DNA from: an uncultured Flavobacteriaceae bacterium
Lineage (GTDB): Bacteria > Bacteroidota > Bacteroidia > Flavobacteriales > Flavobacteriaceae
Reading direction: 5' to 3'
Assembly: GCA_947497245.1 (NCBI GenBank)
Contig: CANMFO010000002.1
Location: forward strand, 806,001 to 870,000
DNA: 64,000 nt
How positions within the stretch are numbered: position 1 is the first letter of the stretch; each line of letters opens with the position of its first letter. Made by a program: the position numbers and the translations under genes. The notes beneath the pieces are model-generated. The model had not been told where the DNA came from, made no database searches, and saw only the letters and a program-made list of their open reading frames with translations. This document shows positions 19,345 through 28,254 of the stretch, piece by piece.

Positions 19345-20718
19345 ATGCTAGATGCCAAAATTTTGATCATTGATGACAACAAAAGCGTTTTGAGCGCTTT
19401 GGAGATTTTGTTGCAGTTTGAGTACAAGAGTGTGGTCACTCTCTCGAACCCCAATCAAATTTCCTCCTTCCAGGATTTGAAGGATTACGATATCGTGTTG
19501 CTCGATATGAACTTTTCCGCCGGGGTCAATACGGGAAACGAAGGGCTCTATTGGCTTCGGGAGATTAAAAAAAGAGCCCCGCAGATCTCGGTGATCATGA
19601 TGACTGCCTATGGGGCCATCGATCTTGCGGTAAAGGCCCTTAAGGAAGGGGCGACCGACTTTGTGCTGAAGCCCTGGAACAACGACAAACTACTGGCCAC
19701 CGTAAAATCTGCCTTTGCCCTTCGGAAATCCCAGAAGGAGGTCGATCAACTCAAACAGAAGGAAAGCCATTTAAAGCAGGTCATCAACCAGAACAAAAAC
19801 AATATTGTCGGCAATTCGAAAGCGCTACATTCGGTGTTGAACCTAGTGGGAAAGGTCGCAAAGACCAATGTAAACGTGTTGGTCACCGGAGAGAACGGCA
19901 CCGGAAAGGAATTAATTGCCCGGGAACTGCACAAGTTGTCGACACGAAAGGGCGAAGTGTTCATTTCGGTAGATATGGGATCCATTTCGGAAAACCTGTT
20001 TGAAAGCGAACTTTTCGGTCATTTGAAGGGTGCCTTTACCGATGCCAAGGAAGATAGGGCGGGCAAGTTTGAGGCAGCCAATGGAGGCACTTTGTTTTTG
20101 GACGAGATCGGGAACCTATCGCTACAGACGCAGGCCAAATTGTTATCGGCCATACAGAACAAGACCGTGGTTCGGGTGGGTTCGAACAAGCCCATTCCTG
20201 TGGACATTCGCTTGATTTGCGCGACCAATGTCAATTTGGACAAAATGGTCTCCGATGGACTCTTCAGGGAAGATCTGCTCTACCGGATCAACACTATTAG
20301 CATTGAGGTGCCCCCTTTAAGGGAAAGGGGAGACGACATCCTGGTCCTGGCCGATTTTTACCTCAACAAATTTGCCGCCAAGTATGCAAAGCCCGGCCTC
20401 CGCATCAACCAGGCGGCACAAGAAAAGCTGATGTCCTATTCCTGGCCGGGGAATATCCGCGAGCTGTTGCATACCATGGAAAGATCGGTGATCCTGTCGG
20501 AGGGAAATGTTTTGAAGCCCACCGATTTTCTTTTGAACCTCAAATCGGCCATGGCCGTGGATACCGGTCCGAGCACGCTAGAGGAAATGGAACTGCTCAT
20601 GATCACCAATGCCCTGAACCAGAATGATGGCAATTACAGTGCAGCGGCCGAACAATTGGGCATTTCAAGACAAACACTGTACAACAAGCTCAAAAAAATG
20701 GGCCCTCCCACGCGCTGA
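19345..20718 (+). CDS. NtrC-family sigma-54-dependent response regulator
   Basis: This is a 457-aa transcriptional activator. The receiver domain (1-125) has acidic Asp10/Asp11, the phosphate acceptor Asp54 in VLLDMNF, and Lys109. The AAA+ domain follows from about 152: Walker A GENGTGKE at 182-189, the sigma-54 contact loop as GAFTDA at 229-234 (classical form GAFTGA), and Walker B GGTLFLDE at 247-254. The C-terminal Fis-type HTH is at about 425-452 (YSAAAEQLGISRQTLYNKLK). It is divergent from the exporter operon and followed by a histidine kinase. It most likely turns on the exporter in response to envelope stress or a toxic substrate, but the signal is not known from sequence. Confidence 0.95.
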   Translation: MLDAKILIIDDNKSVLSALEILLQFEYKSVVTLSNPNQISSFQDLKDYDIVLLDMNFSAGVNTGNEGLYWLREIKKRAPQISVIMMTAYGAIDLAVKALKEGATDFVLKPWNNDKLLATVKSAFALRKSQKEVDQLKQKESHLKQVINQNKNNIVGNSKALHSVLNLVGKVAKTNVNVLVTGENGTGKELIARELHKLSTRKGEVFISVDMGSISENLFESELFGHLKGAFTDAKEDRAGKFEAANGGTLFLDEIGNLSLQTQAKLLSAIQNKTVVRVGSNKPIPVDIRLICATNVNLDKMVSDGLFREDLLYRINTISIEVPPLRERGDDILVLADFYLNKFAAKYAKPGLRINQAAQEKLMSYSWPGNIRELLHTMERSVILSEGNVLKPTDFLLNLKSAMAVDTGPSTLEEMELLMITNALNQNDGNYSAAAEQLGISRQTLYNKLKKMGPPTR

Positions 20719-20847
20719 CGATGACCATAGGAAATCCCACATAAATAACGACATATTGGCCAATTCATGAAATTCGTGTCCCATCATAAGGACGTTCAGG
20801 CGTAGTTTTTTTAGTTTTAGACACAAAATGCAAACACCGAAGTCCAG

Positions 20848-22197
20848 ATGGTAAGCAGACACATATACGTGCAGTTGATATTCCGTATCGTTTTCATCTC
20901 GGCAACGGCGTTGGGAACGGGCTTTTTCTTTTTTAAGGAGCAATACATCTTGGCAAGCCTTGCCCTCGTGGTGCTCACGGTACAAACGGTATTCCTGATC
21001 CGTTATGTGAACCAGACCAACCGCAAGATCGCCTACTTTTTTGACGCTATCAAAAATGAGGATTTCACATTGCGCTTTCCGGAGAAATTGAGTGTGAAAT
21101 CATTGGAGGAACTTAACCACAGCCTGAACATGCTGAACATCATGATCCAGGATATCCATTTGAAAAAGCTGGCGCAAGAACAGTACTATCAGGAAATTTT
21201 AAAACAAGCGGACATAGGCATCCTGACCATCAACGCCAAGGGGCATATTCTGTTTGCGAACCCCACCATTGAACGCCTGTTGAACTACACCCCCCTGAAC
21301 CATGTAAAACAATTGAACCAGATCGACAAGAAACTGTACGCTCTGTTCGAAGACCTCAAGCCCTTTGAGAGCCGGATCTTTCGACTGGCGAACGAGCGTG
21401 GTAAGACCCAGCTCGCTCTAAAATCGACGGCCATTTCCGTTGACGAACAGTCCCTTCTGTTGGTAGTTGTCCAGGACATCCATAAAGAATTGGACGAAAA
21501 GGAGACCGATTCCTGGGTACGCTTGATCCGGGTGCTGACCCATGAGATCATGAATACCATTACACCGATCACCTCCATTTCCGAAACCATTTTGAAGTAC
21601 TACAAAACGGAGGAAGGACTGCTTTCGTTGGACGAGTTCAACGAGGGCCACATACAAAACACGGTGAAGGGACTGGAGGTGATCAAGGAGCAGGGGGGCG
21701 ACCTGATGGAATTTGTGCAGTCGTACCGGAGCTTTCTAAGTTTGCCCAAACCCGATAAAACCCTGGTGGGGGCGCAACGGCTGCTCGAGAAGGTCAAGCT
21801 GCTCATGGATCAGGAAAATTACAGTGGAAAGGTAAAATTTGAGACCCTGGTAGATCCTGAAGATCTGGAGCTGTTCATTGATGAAAAACAGATTTCCCAA
21901 ATATTGATCAACCTGAGCAAAAATGCGCTGCAATCGCTGGCCGGACAGGAGAAGGGAGTATTGATGATCTCCTCCGGGATCGCCCAGGATGGAAAGAAAT
22001 ATATAGCGGTAAGGGACAATGGTCCGGGGATTGCCCCAGAACTTATCGATGAGATATTCGTGCCCTTCTTTACTACAAAAAATACGGGCACCGGTATTGG
22101 GCTAAGCCTTTCAAAGCAGATCATGCACCTGCACGGGGGCACTATCAAGGTACATTCCGTCCCAAATCGGGAAACTGCTTTTGTGCTGTTTTTTTAA
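20848..22197 (+). CDS. NtrY/NtrB-like sensor histidine kinase
   Basis: This is a 449-aa membrane sensor kinase, partner of the regulator encoded 129 bp upstream. Two membrane segments (about 10-28 and 33-52) leave almost no periplasmic loop. A HAMP-like stretch (about 55-105) and a PAS domain (about 113-210, ADIGILTINAKGHILFANPT) follow. The phosphorylated histidine is His232 in LTHEIMNTITPI. The ATPase domain has an N-box around 354-361 (INLSKNAL), G1 box DNGPGIAP from 390 and G2 box GTGIGLS. The lack of an outside domain means the signal may be sensed in the membrane or cytoplasm, or come from the permeases themselves; that is inference. Confidence 0.93.
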   Translation: MVSRHIYVQLIFRIVFISATALGTGFFFFKEQYILASLALVVLTVQTVFLIRYVNQTNRKIAYFFDAIKNEDFTLRFPEKLSVKSLEELNHSLNMLNIMIQDIHLKKLAQEQYYQEILKQADIGILTINAKGHILFANPTIERLLNYTPLNHVKQLNQIDKKLYALFEDLKPFESRIFRLANERGKTQLALKSTAISVDEQSLLLVVVQDIHKELDEKETDSWVRLIRVLTHEIMNTITPITSISETILKYYKTEEGLLSLDEFNEGHIQNTVKGLEVIKEQGGDLMEFVQSYRSFLSLPKPDKTLVGAQRLLEKVKLLMDQENYSGKVKFETLVDPEDLELFIDEKQISQILINLSKNALQSLAGQEKGVLMISSGIAQDGKKYIAVRDNGPGIAPELIDEIFVPFFTTKNTGTGIGLSLSKQIMHLHGGTIKVHSVPNRETAFVLFF

Positions 22198-22251
22198 GAC
22201 GGTTGAAAAATGGCCTGGGGCCCATATTTCGAAAGCAAAGGGGAACAGGCA

Positions 22252-24015
22252 TTATCTTTGGTCAAACGGGATGTAATTTTCCCACTTCCAAGGAGTGTAG
22301 GTGTCCTTTATGGCAATTTCCAAGACTTCTTTGAAAATACCTTCCCCATTATCGCTGTTGGTCATCAGCATGATCCCCTTTTTTGCCTCCGGGAAAAGGA
22401 TGGAATAGTGTTGGAACCCATCCCCGTGGCATTCCTTAAAAGCACCCGATCCGTAGGGTGTCCGCAAAATGCCCCATCCCAGTCCGTAACTTAGTTCAAT
22501 GGCATCGTTCAAAGTCGAATCCTGTAGCGAAAGTGGCCCAAACTGCTTGATAGATCGAATGGCGATCTGGGGCTTGAACAGCTCCTCCCAAGAGGCTTGG
22601 GTAAGCAGCCTTCGTTGCAATACCGCTCTCAGGAACAGGGTATAGTCAGCAGCCGTAGTCTCCAAGGTGCTGCCTCCCCTAGGTTCATTGTCGGTATCTT
22701 TTCCCCACAGTTCTCCCGTGGTCCGATGACCATGGGCAAAATTGGATTTGAATTTGGGCAGCCACTTATAACTGGATCGATGCATGCCCAAGGGTTTGAA
22801 GATATTTTCCTGGGCCAGTTCCTCGAGGTTTTTCCCCGTTAGTTTTTCCAGGACAACCTGCAAATAAACAAAGCCTTCCCCCGAATAGGCGTATCGCTCT
22901 CCAGGAATTTGCTTCACCCGTAGTATCCGGTCAGGTTCCGTCCACCTCCAATTTGGGAAACCGGTGGTATGTGCCAAACACATCCGTGCGGTGATCCTGT
23001 GGTATAGGCTATCGTTTTTGAGGGCCGAAAAATCGTCGTGCCAGCGGGTCTCCGGTTCATACTCGTAAATTTTCTTGGGCAGATACGATTCCAATGGGGT
23101 GTCGAGATCTATGACCCCATCTTCCACCAACTTCATGACCAATACCCCGAACACGGCCTTGCTGAACGAACCCCCATACACATTTGTAGAATCGTTCAAG
23201 GGCAGTTTCGCCGTATGGTCTTTATAACCAAAAGTCTTCTGATACCGCACCTCGTTTTCGTTGAAAATGCTTACAGCCATCCCATGGACCTTACCCAATT
23301 CGGTCAGTCTTTTGATGGCATTTGTCAACGAATCCGTGTTGATCGCGGTACCGTCCAACCGTGCTATGCCTTTTTCCTCAGAGCGGCCGCAAGCCGTTAG
23401 GAGCAGGGTACTCGAAAGAATCGTGAGGACAAGGTTCAAGTGGGACGTCCTTTTTTTGCTCCTGAGGAACGGAAGGGACAAGGGATAGTATGTTTTTTGC
23501 GAATTCACTGTTCGTACGATGTTGAACAGCATTACAATAATGCTATATGGGACTACCGCGATAAAGGTGAAAAAACCCCATTTTTCTACCGTGATCAAGG
23601 CAATCAGGGAAAGTAGGTACAGTAGGCTCATACTGATCTGAAAATTGATGACCTTGGTGCCCTCCGCATCATAGCGTCCGTTGTCTTCCCGTTTGTGGAT
23701 CCATAGAAACAAGGGAAAAAGGATGTTGGCCAAGGGAATGATAAATCCCAGAAAAGGCGTACTGTGCAGCAAGATCAACCACTTTTTCTGGACGGTCTCT
23801 TCCTTGGGGTTTTTCAGGGGCAGCAACTGATCGACCCCAATTTCGAGCGCAGTGGCCAACAACTTTACGGTTTGAAGGTGGGGGGTCACATCACCTTTCT
23901 CGATACGTTGAATGGTACGGACGGTAACCTGTGTTCTTACGGATAGTTCTTCTTGGGTATAGCCTTTTAGTTTTCGCTGATAGATTAGATTTTTCGCTAT
24001 GGACCGGGTTTCCAT
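22252..24015 (-). CDS. Fusion protein: XRE-type HTH, DUF4870-like membrane domain, beta-lactamase-family serine hydrolase
   Basis: This is a 587-aa three-part protein. The frame extends to 24084, but a -7 box at 24037-24044 lies inside that extension, so the ATG at 24015 (METRSIAKNL) is chosen. Residues 5-65 are a Cro/C1-type helix-turn-helix. Residues about 78-170 hold three or four membrane segments like DUF4870. Another hydrophobic stretch at 194-209 ends LLLTAC, shaped like a lipoprotein signal. Residues 225-580 are a class C beta-lactamase/PBP4-like domain with SxxK at Ser283-Lys286 (SFSK), a Tyr377-Ser-Gly motif where YxN is expected, and HGDG near the end. The hydrolase should face the periplasm while the HTH is cytoplasmic. 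It could act as a membrane-bound sensor-regulator, or as a hydrolase with an appended anchor. Confidence 0.85.
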   Translation of the reverse strand: METRSIAKNLIYQRKLKGYTQEELSVRTQVTVRTIQRIEKGDVTPHLQTVKLLATALEIGVDQLLPLKNPKEETVQKKWLILLHSTPFLGFIIPLANILFPLFLWIHKREDNGRYDAEGTKVINFQISMSLLYLLSLIALITVEKWGFFTFIAVVPYSIIVMLFNIVRTVNSQKTYYPLSLPFLRSKKRTSHLNLVLTILSSTLLLTACGRSEEKGIARLDGTAINTDSLTNAIKRLTELGKVHGMAVSIFNENEVRYQKTFGYKDHTAKLPLNDSTNVYGGSFSKAVFGVLVMKLVEDGVIDLDTPLESYLPKKIYEYEPETRWHDDFSALKNDSLYHRITARMCLAHTTGFPNWRWTEPDRILRVKQIPGERYAYSGEGFVYLQVVLEKLTGKNLEELAQENIFKPLGMHRSSYKWLPKFKSNFAHGHRTTGELWGKDTDNEPRGGSTLETTAADYTLFLRAVLQRRLLTQASWEELFKPQIAIRSIKQFGPLSLQDSTLNDAIELSYGLGWGILRTPYGSGAFKECHGDGFQHYSILFPEAKKGIMLMTNSDNGEGIFKEVLEIAIKDTYTPWKWENYIPFDQR

Positions 24016-24036
24016 GTTTCTTGGTTTTGTTTGGGA

Positions 24037-24044
24037 CAAAGCTA
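24037..24044 (-). promoter_or_regulatory. Bacteroidota -7 promoter box (TAGCTTTG)
   Basis: The minus strand reads TAGCTTTG, a full match to the TAnnTTTG -7 consensus. It is about 22 bp upstream of the ATG at 24015 and inside the longer reading-frame extension, which decides the start of the HTH-hydrolase gene. No clear -33 TTG was found at the usual spacing. Confidence 0.5.
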
Positions 24045-24147
24045 TGGACAATGGCCGACCTTGATGGCGACATTTGGGTGTCACCTTGAAGTCATTACCC
24101 TATTTTTATTGGGGTTTGAGTGATTGTCGGCCTTTTCCTTGCCAAAA

Positions 24148-24831
24148 CTAAACCGCCCGCTGTACTACTTCGAACACTTTTCCACCATCGCATTTTAAGG
24201 TTTTTGAAGGGAACTTTAGGATCAGTGCGTAATCATGCGTGGCCATCAAAATGGTGCGCCCCGCCTGGTTGATATCCTGTAGTACTTTCATGACCTCCAC
24301 GCTGGTCTGCGGATCCAGGTTTCCGGTTGGCTCATCCGCGATGATAAGTTCCGGATCGTTCAACAGTGCGCGGGCGATCGCGATGCGCTGTTGTTCCCCG
24401 CCCGAAAGCTCGTGGGGAAACTTAAAACCTTTGGTCTTCATCCCGACCTTTCCGAGTACGCTCTCGATCTGGGCATTCATTTTGATCGGATCTTTCCAAC
24501 CCGTGGCACGCAGCACAAATTTAAGGTTGTTGTTGATGTTCCGGTCCGGAAGGAGTTTGAAATCCTGGAAAACGATGCCCAATTTTCGTCGCAGGTAGGG
24601 TATGTCTTTCTCTTGGAGCTTTTCAAGATCGAAATCCACAATACTGCCCGAACCCTGTTTTAGGGGAATATCGCCGTACAGCGTTTTCATGAAACTGCTC
24701 TTTCCACTTCCGGTCTTACCGATCAGGTACACGAATTCACCTTTTTTTACCTCCAAGGTCACCTCGTTCAGCACCAGGTTCTCTTTTTGGAAAATGTTGG
24801 CTTCCTTCAATTCCAATATCGTATCGGACAT
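24148..24831 (-). CDS. ftsE: Cell-division ABC transporter ATP-binding protein FtsE
   Basis: This is a 227-aa ATPase. Walker A is GKTGSGKSS at 38-46, Q-loop Gln89 in IVFQDFKLLPDRN, signature LSGGEQQRIAIARALL from 142, and Walker B LIIADEP with Glu167. The FQDFKLLPDR motif and the short length are typical of FtsE. In known systems FtsE pairs with FtsX at the division site and, through it, controls periplasmic cell-wall hydrolases. No ftsX lies next to it here, which is common in this phylum. The gene is divergent from the TPR protein gene across a 368-bp gap. Confidence 0.85.
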   Translation of the reverse strand: MSDTILELKEANIFQKENLVLNEVTLEVKKGEFVYLIGKTGSGKSSFMKTLYGDIPLKQGSGSIVDFDLEKLQEKDIPYLRRKLGIVFQDFKLLPDRNINNNLKFVLRATGWKDPIKMNAQIESVLGKVGMKTKGFKFPHELSGGEQQRIAIARALLNDPELIIADEPTGNLDPQTSVEVMKVLQDINQAGRTILMATHDYALILKFPSKTLKCDGGKVFEVVQRAV

Positions 24832-25199
24832 GATTTTAGGGTTTTATCAATTTGCGTTCTTTGGACCAAGGAGCCCCCCTCCGCTAGAACCGCCGGGCCG
24901 CCCAAAAAAAATCCTCTTTTTGCCTCATAAACCTTTTGGTCCACGCCGTTTGCAATCGCAATCGATGTGTCCGGCACCAATGGCAGGGCCAAAACCGCAA
25001 CCGTAAAAATTGTCCAAAGTGACAGATTTACAACTGTTGCACCGGGAGGCATAAAAAGCCAGGATTGTTGATATAAAAGTAATAAGTTCCAATCGATAAC
25101 AAATTACCTTTTGCCTAAATCTTTTTCCTTTGTTTAAGGTTTGCATATACTTTGGTGCAATATTTGACGTTATAATCTCTAGTAAATAGTTAGAACGCT
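24832..25199. other. 368-bp divergent gap between ftsE and the TPR gene
   Basis: No convincing gene is seen. An 81-codon minus-strand frame (24807-25052) contains one hydrophobic stretch, but it overlaps the ftsE start and matches nothing I recognise. Near the right end, CTTTG at about 25127 and TACTTTG at about 25147 form a loose -33/-7 pair ahead of the TPR gene. The A+T content rises over the last 150 bp, as is usual for a promoter region. Confidence 0.4.
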
Positions 25200-28100
25200 A
25201 TGTTTAAAAAAATTTCTGCATTGCTTCCCTTGTATATAGGGATGGTTTTTTTGGGATCCGCCCAAGAGACCAAAATCCATACCCACGAAGACAAAGACTA
25301 CCAAGACGCCCTAGCGCTCTACAATAATGAACAATACCAGGCCGCCCAAAGTATTTTTGGTAAGATTAAAAACCGTTCCGGTAACCTGGAGACCAAGGCC
25401 AATAGCGCCTATTATGAAGCCAATGCGGCGGTTCGCTTGAACCAAATGGGTGCGGATCGGTTGATGGAGGACTTTGTGGAAAAATACCCCACTTCCACCA
25501 AGCGCAATTCGGCCTTCGCCGATGTGGCGGAGTACTATTTCGATACCGGAAAATATCCCTATGCGCTCAAATGGTACAAAAGGGTCGACCAAAAAGCACT
25601 TTCCCGAAAGGAGATGGACAAGTTCAATTTCAATTACGGGTATTCGCTGTTTTCCTCGGGCAAGCAGAAGGATGCGGAGCGTTACCTCGAAAAAGTAAGT
25701 GAATCTCCCGTGTATGGGTCCCAGGCAAAATATTATATGGGATATATCTCGTACCAACAAGATGACTACGAGGAGGCCAATGAACGATTCGATGAAATCA
25801 CGGATCAGGAAGTATTGGAGGAAAAACTGAGTTACTATCAAGCCGATATGAACTTCAAGCTAGGCCGTTTCGACGAGGCGATCGCCCTGGCCAAACAACA
25901 GCTTCCGAAATCGGACCGTAAAGAGAAATCGGAATTGAACAAGATCATTGGCGAGGGCTATTTCAATATGCAGCAATACGCCAATGCCATTCCCTTTTTG
26001 GAGCAATACAGGGGGAGAAGGGGCAAATGGAGCAATACGGACCATTACCTCTTGGGCTATTGCTATTACAAACAGGACGATTATGCCAATGCGATCCAAC
26101 AGTTCAACAAAATTATCGGGGGAACAAACAGTGTTTCCCAAAACGCATACTATCATTTGGCGGAATGCTATTTGAAACTGGACAAAAAACAGGAAGCACT
26201 GAACGCCTTTCGGAACGCTTCGCAAATGGAGTTTTCGCCCGAAATACAGAAAGATGCCTACCTGAACTACGCCCGTTTGAGCTATGAGGTGGGCAATGCC
26301 TATGAGCCCGTGCCCCAGGTGATATCCAATTATCTGGAAAAGTACCCGAAGGATACCTACACCCAGGAAATGCAGGAACTTCTGGTCGATTCGTATATTA
26401 CTTCCAAAAACTTCCAGGGCGCGATGGAGCTACTGGAAAAGAACCGCAATTTCGCCAGCAAGGCCACCTATCAGAAAGTGACCTACTATCGTGGAGTGGA
26501 ACTTTTTATGGACGGTGATTACGGGGGTGCGGCCGAAATTTTCCAAAAATCCCTGGACAGTTCGGAAGATGCCCTGTTCAAGGCTAAGGCCAGCTACTGG
26601 AAGGCCGAATCGGACTATTTGTTGAATCGGTTCGACGCGGCCCTGACGAATTTCCTGTCCTTTGGACAAAACGCAAACGCCCCATCCACGGAAGAATACA
26701 AGCAGCTTGACTACAATCTGGCCTATACCTATTTTAAACTACGCGATTATCCCAACGCTATTTCCCATTTTACCCGCTTTGCCGCCTCGGGTACCAATGA
26801 TACCCAAAAACTGTACGATGGGTATCTGCGCATGGGCGACAGTTATTTTGTTACCCGGAAGTATTGGCCCGCCATTGAAACCTATAACAAGGCCCTGGCC
26901 CTCTCGGGACCGCAAAAGGACCATGCGGCCTACCAGAAGGCGATGAGCTATGGTTTTGTGGACCGACGGGAAACCAAGATCGAGGAACTGGACCGCTTTG
27001 TTTCCGCCTACCCCAAATCGAGTCTTAAGGATGACGCCCTTTTTGAACTGGGCAACACCTATATCAGTGCCGGACGGGAACAGCAGGGCCTACAGACCTA
27101 CGATCGCTTGATCGACCAGTACCGACGCAGTCCCTTGGTCGCCCAGGCCATGATGCGACAGGGACTGGTACATTATAACAGTAGTAGGAACGAACAGGCA
27201 CTGGGCAAATTCAAAAGTGTGGTGCGCGATTTTCCAAACACCCAGGAAGCCGTGCAGGCAGTGGCGACGGCAAAGTTGATATATGTGGATATGGGCAGGG
27301 TCGATGAATATGCTGCCTGGGTCCGAGATCTTGATTTTGTCGAGGTCACCGACTCCGAACTGGACAATGCCACCTTCGAATCGGCGGACAAACAGAACCT
27401 GGAGGGCAAGAAAGAGGCGGCTATCCGGGGCTATACCAATTATATCAAAAAATTCCCCAATGGACTTCATGCGGTCAAGGCAAACTTTAACCTGGCACAG
27501 CTCTTTTTCGGTAAATCACAAAAAGACAAAGCCTTGCCCCACTATAAGTTTGTAGCCGATAAGGGTGGGAGCGAGTATGCCGAGCAGGCCCTGACCCGGG
27601 TCTGTGAGATCTTTATAGGGAACACCGACTACGCGGCCGCGCTGCCCTATCTCGAGCAATTGGAGGCCCAGGCGAACATCCGGCAGAACCGTACCTTTGC
27701 CCAATCGAACTTGATGAAGGGCTATTACCAGCAGAAAAACTACGATCAGACCTTGGCGTACGCCGAAAAGGTATTGGCCACTCCGAGCATTGACAACCGG
27801 ATCAAAAGTGACGCGCAGATCATGATCGCCCGCTCGGCCATAGCCACGAACGACGAGGGCAAGGCCGAAGCTGCTTATGCCGAGGTGCTCAAAATTGCCT
27901 CCGGAGCGACCGCGGCCGAGGCACTGTATTACAACGCATATTTCAAAAATAAATCGGGAGACCATGAGAATTCAAACGTTTCCGTGCAGAAATTGGCCAA
28001 GGATTATGCGGCGCACAAGGAATGGGGAGGGAAGGGCCTGATCATTATGGCCAAAAACTTTTACGCCCTAGGGGATGCCTACCAGGCCACCTATATTTTG

Positions 28101-28220
28101 GAAAGCGTAACCACCAACTTCAGCCAGTACCCCGACATTGTTTCCGAGGCCAGGGGAGAATTGACCACCATCAAGGCCAAGGAGGCCCAGAGCAATTCAT
28201 CGGTGGATCCGGGAAACTAA
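25200..28220 (+). CDS. Large exported TPR-repeat protein
   Basis: This is a 1006-aa protein with a signal peptide (about 1-21, ending LGSAQE). Nearly the whole chain is tetratricopeptide repeats, seen as repeated A-L-Y/A-Y-Y patterns such as YKQDDYANAIQQFNKIIGG and YFKLRDYPNAISHFTRFAAS. TPR arrays are scaffolds for protein-protein contacts, and this one should lie in the periplasm. It is 34 bp upstream of an outer-membrane barrel gene and almost certainly in operon with it, so the two may form one envelope complex. It resembles the YbgF/CpoB and BamD-like end of the TPR superfamily but is far longer. The exact role is unknown. Confidence 0.9.
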   Translation: MFKKISALLPLYIGMVFLGSAQETKIHTHEDKDYQDALALYNNEQYQAAQSIFGKIKNRSGNLETKANSAYYEANAAVRLNQMGADRLMEDFVEKYPTSTKRNSAFADVAEYYFDTGKYPYALKWYKRVDQKALSRKEMDKFNFNYGYSLFSSGKQKDAERYLEKVSESPVYGSQAKYYMGYISYQQDDYEEANERFDEITDQEVLEEKLSYYQADMNFKLGRFDEAIALAKQQLPKSDRKEKSELNKIIGEGYFNMQQYANAIPFLEQYRGRRGKWSNTDHYLLGYCYYKQDDYANAIQQFNKIIGGTNSVSQNAYYHLAECYLKLDKKQEALNAFRNASQMEFSPEIQKDAYLNYARLSYEVGNAYEPVPQVISNYLEKYPKDTYTQEMQELLVDSYITSKNFQGAMELLEKNRNFASKATYQKVTYYRGVELFMDGDYGGAAEIFQKSLDSSEDALFKAKASYWKAESDYLLNRFDAALTNFLSFGQNANAPSTEEYKQLDYNLAYTYFKLRDYPNAISHFTRFAASGTNDTQKLYDGYLRMGDSYFVTRKYWPAIETYNKALALSGPQKDHAAYQKAMSYGFVDRRETKIEELDRFVSAYPKSSLKDDALFELGNTYISAGREQQGLQTYDRLIDQYRRSPLVAQAMMRQGLVHYNSSRNEQALGKFKSVVRDFPNTQEAVQAVATAKLIYVDMGRVDEYAAWVRDLDFVEVTDSELDNATFESADKQNLEGKKEAAIRGYTNYIKKFPNGLHAVKANFNLAQLFFGKSQKDKALPHYKFVADKGGSEYAEQALTRVCEIFIGNTDYAAALPYLEQLEAQANIRQNRTFAQSNLMKGYYQQKNYDQTLAYAEKVLATPSIDNRIKSDAQIMIARSAIATNDEGKAEAAYAEVLKIASGATAAEALYYNAYFKNKSGDHENSNVSVQKLAKDYAAHKEWGGKGLIIMAKNFYALGDAYQATYILESVTTNFSQYPDIVSEARGELTTIKAKEAQSNSSVDPGN

Positions 28221-28254
28221 ACCAACGCAATCATCATAAGTAAAAGAACACCTT

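Noticed and set aside
24807-25052. An 81-codon minus-strand frame with one hydrophobic stretch
   Set aside because: It overlaps the ftsE start, has no recognisable family and no promoter-like box; too weak to call a gene.
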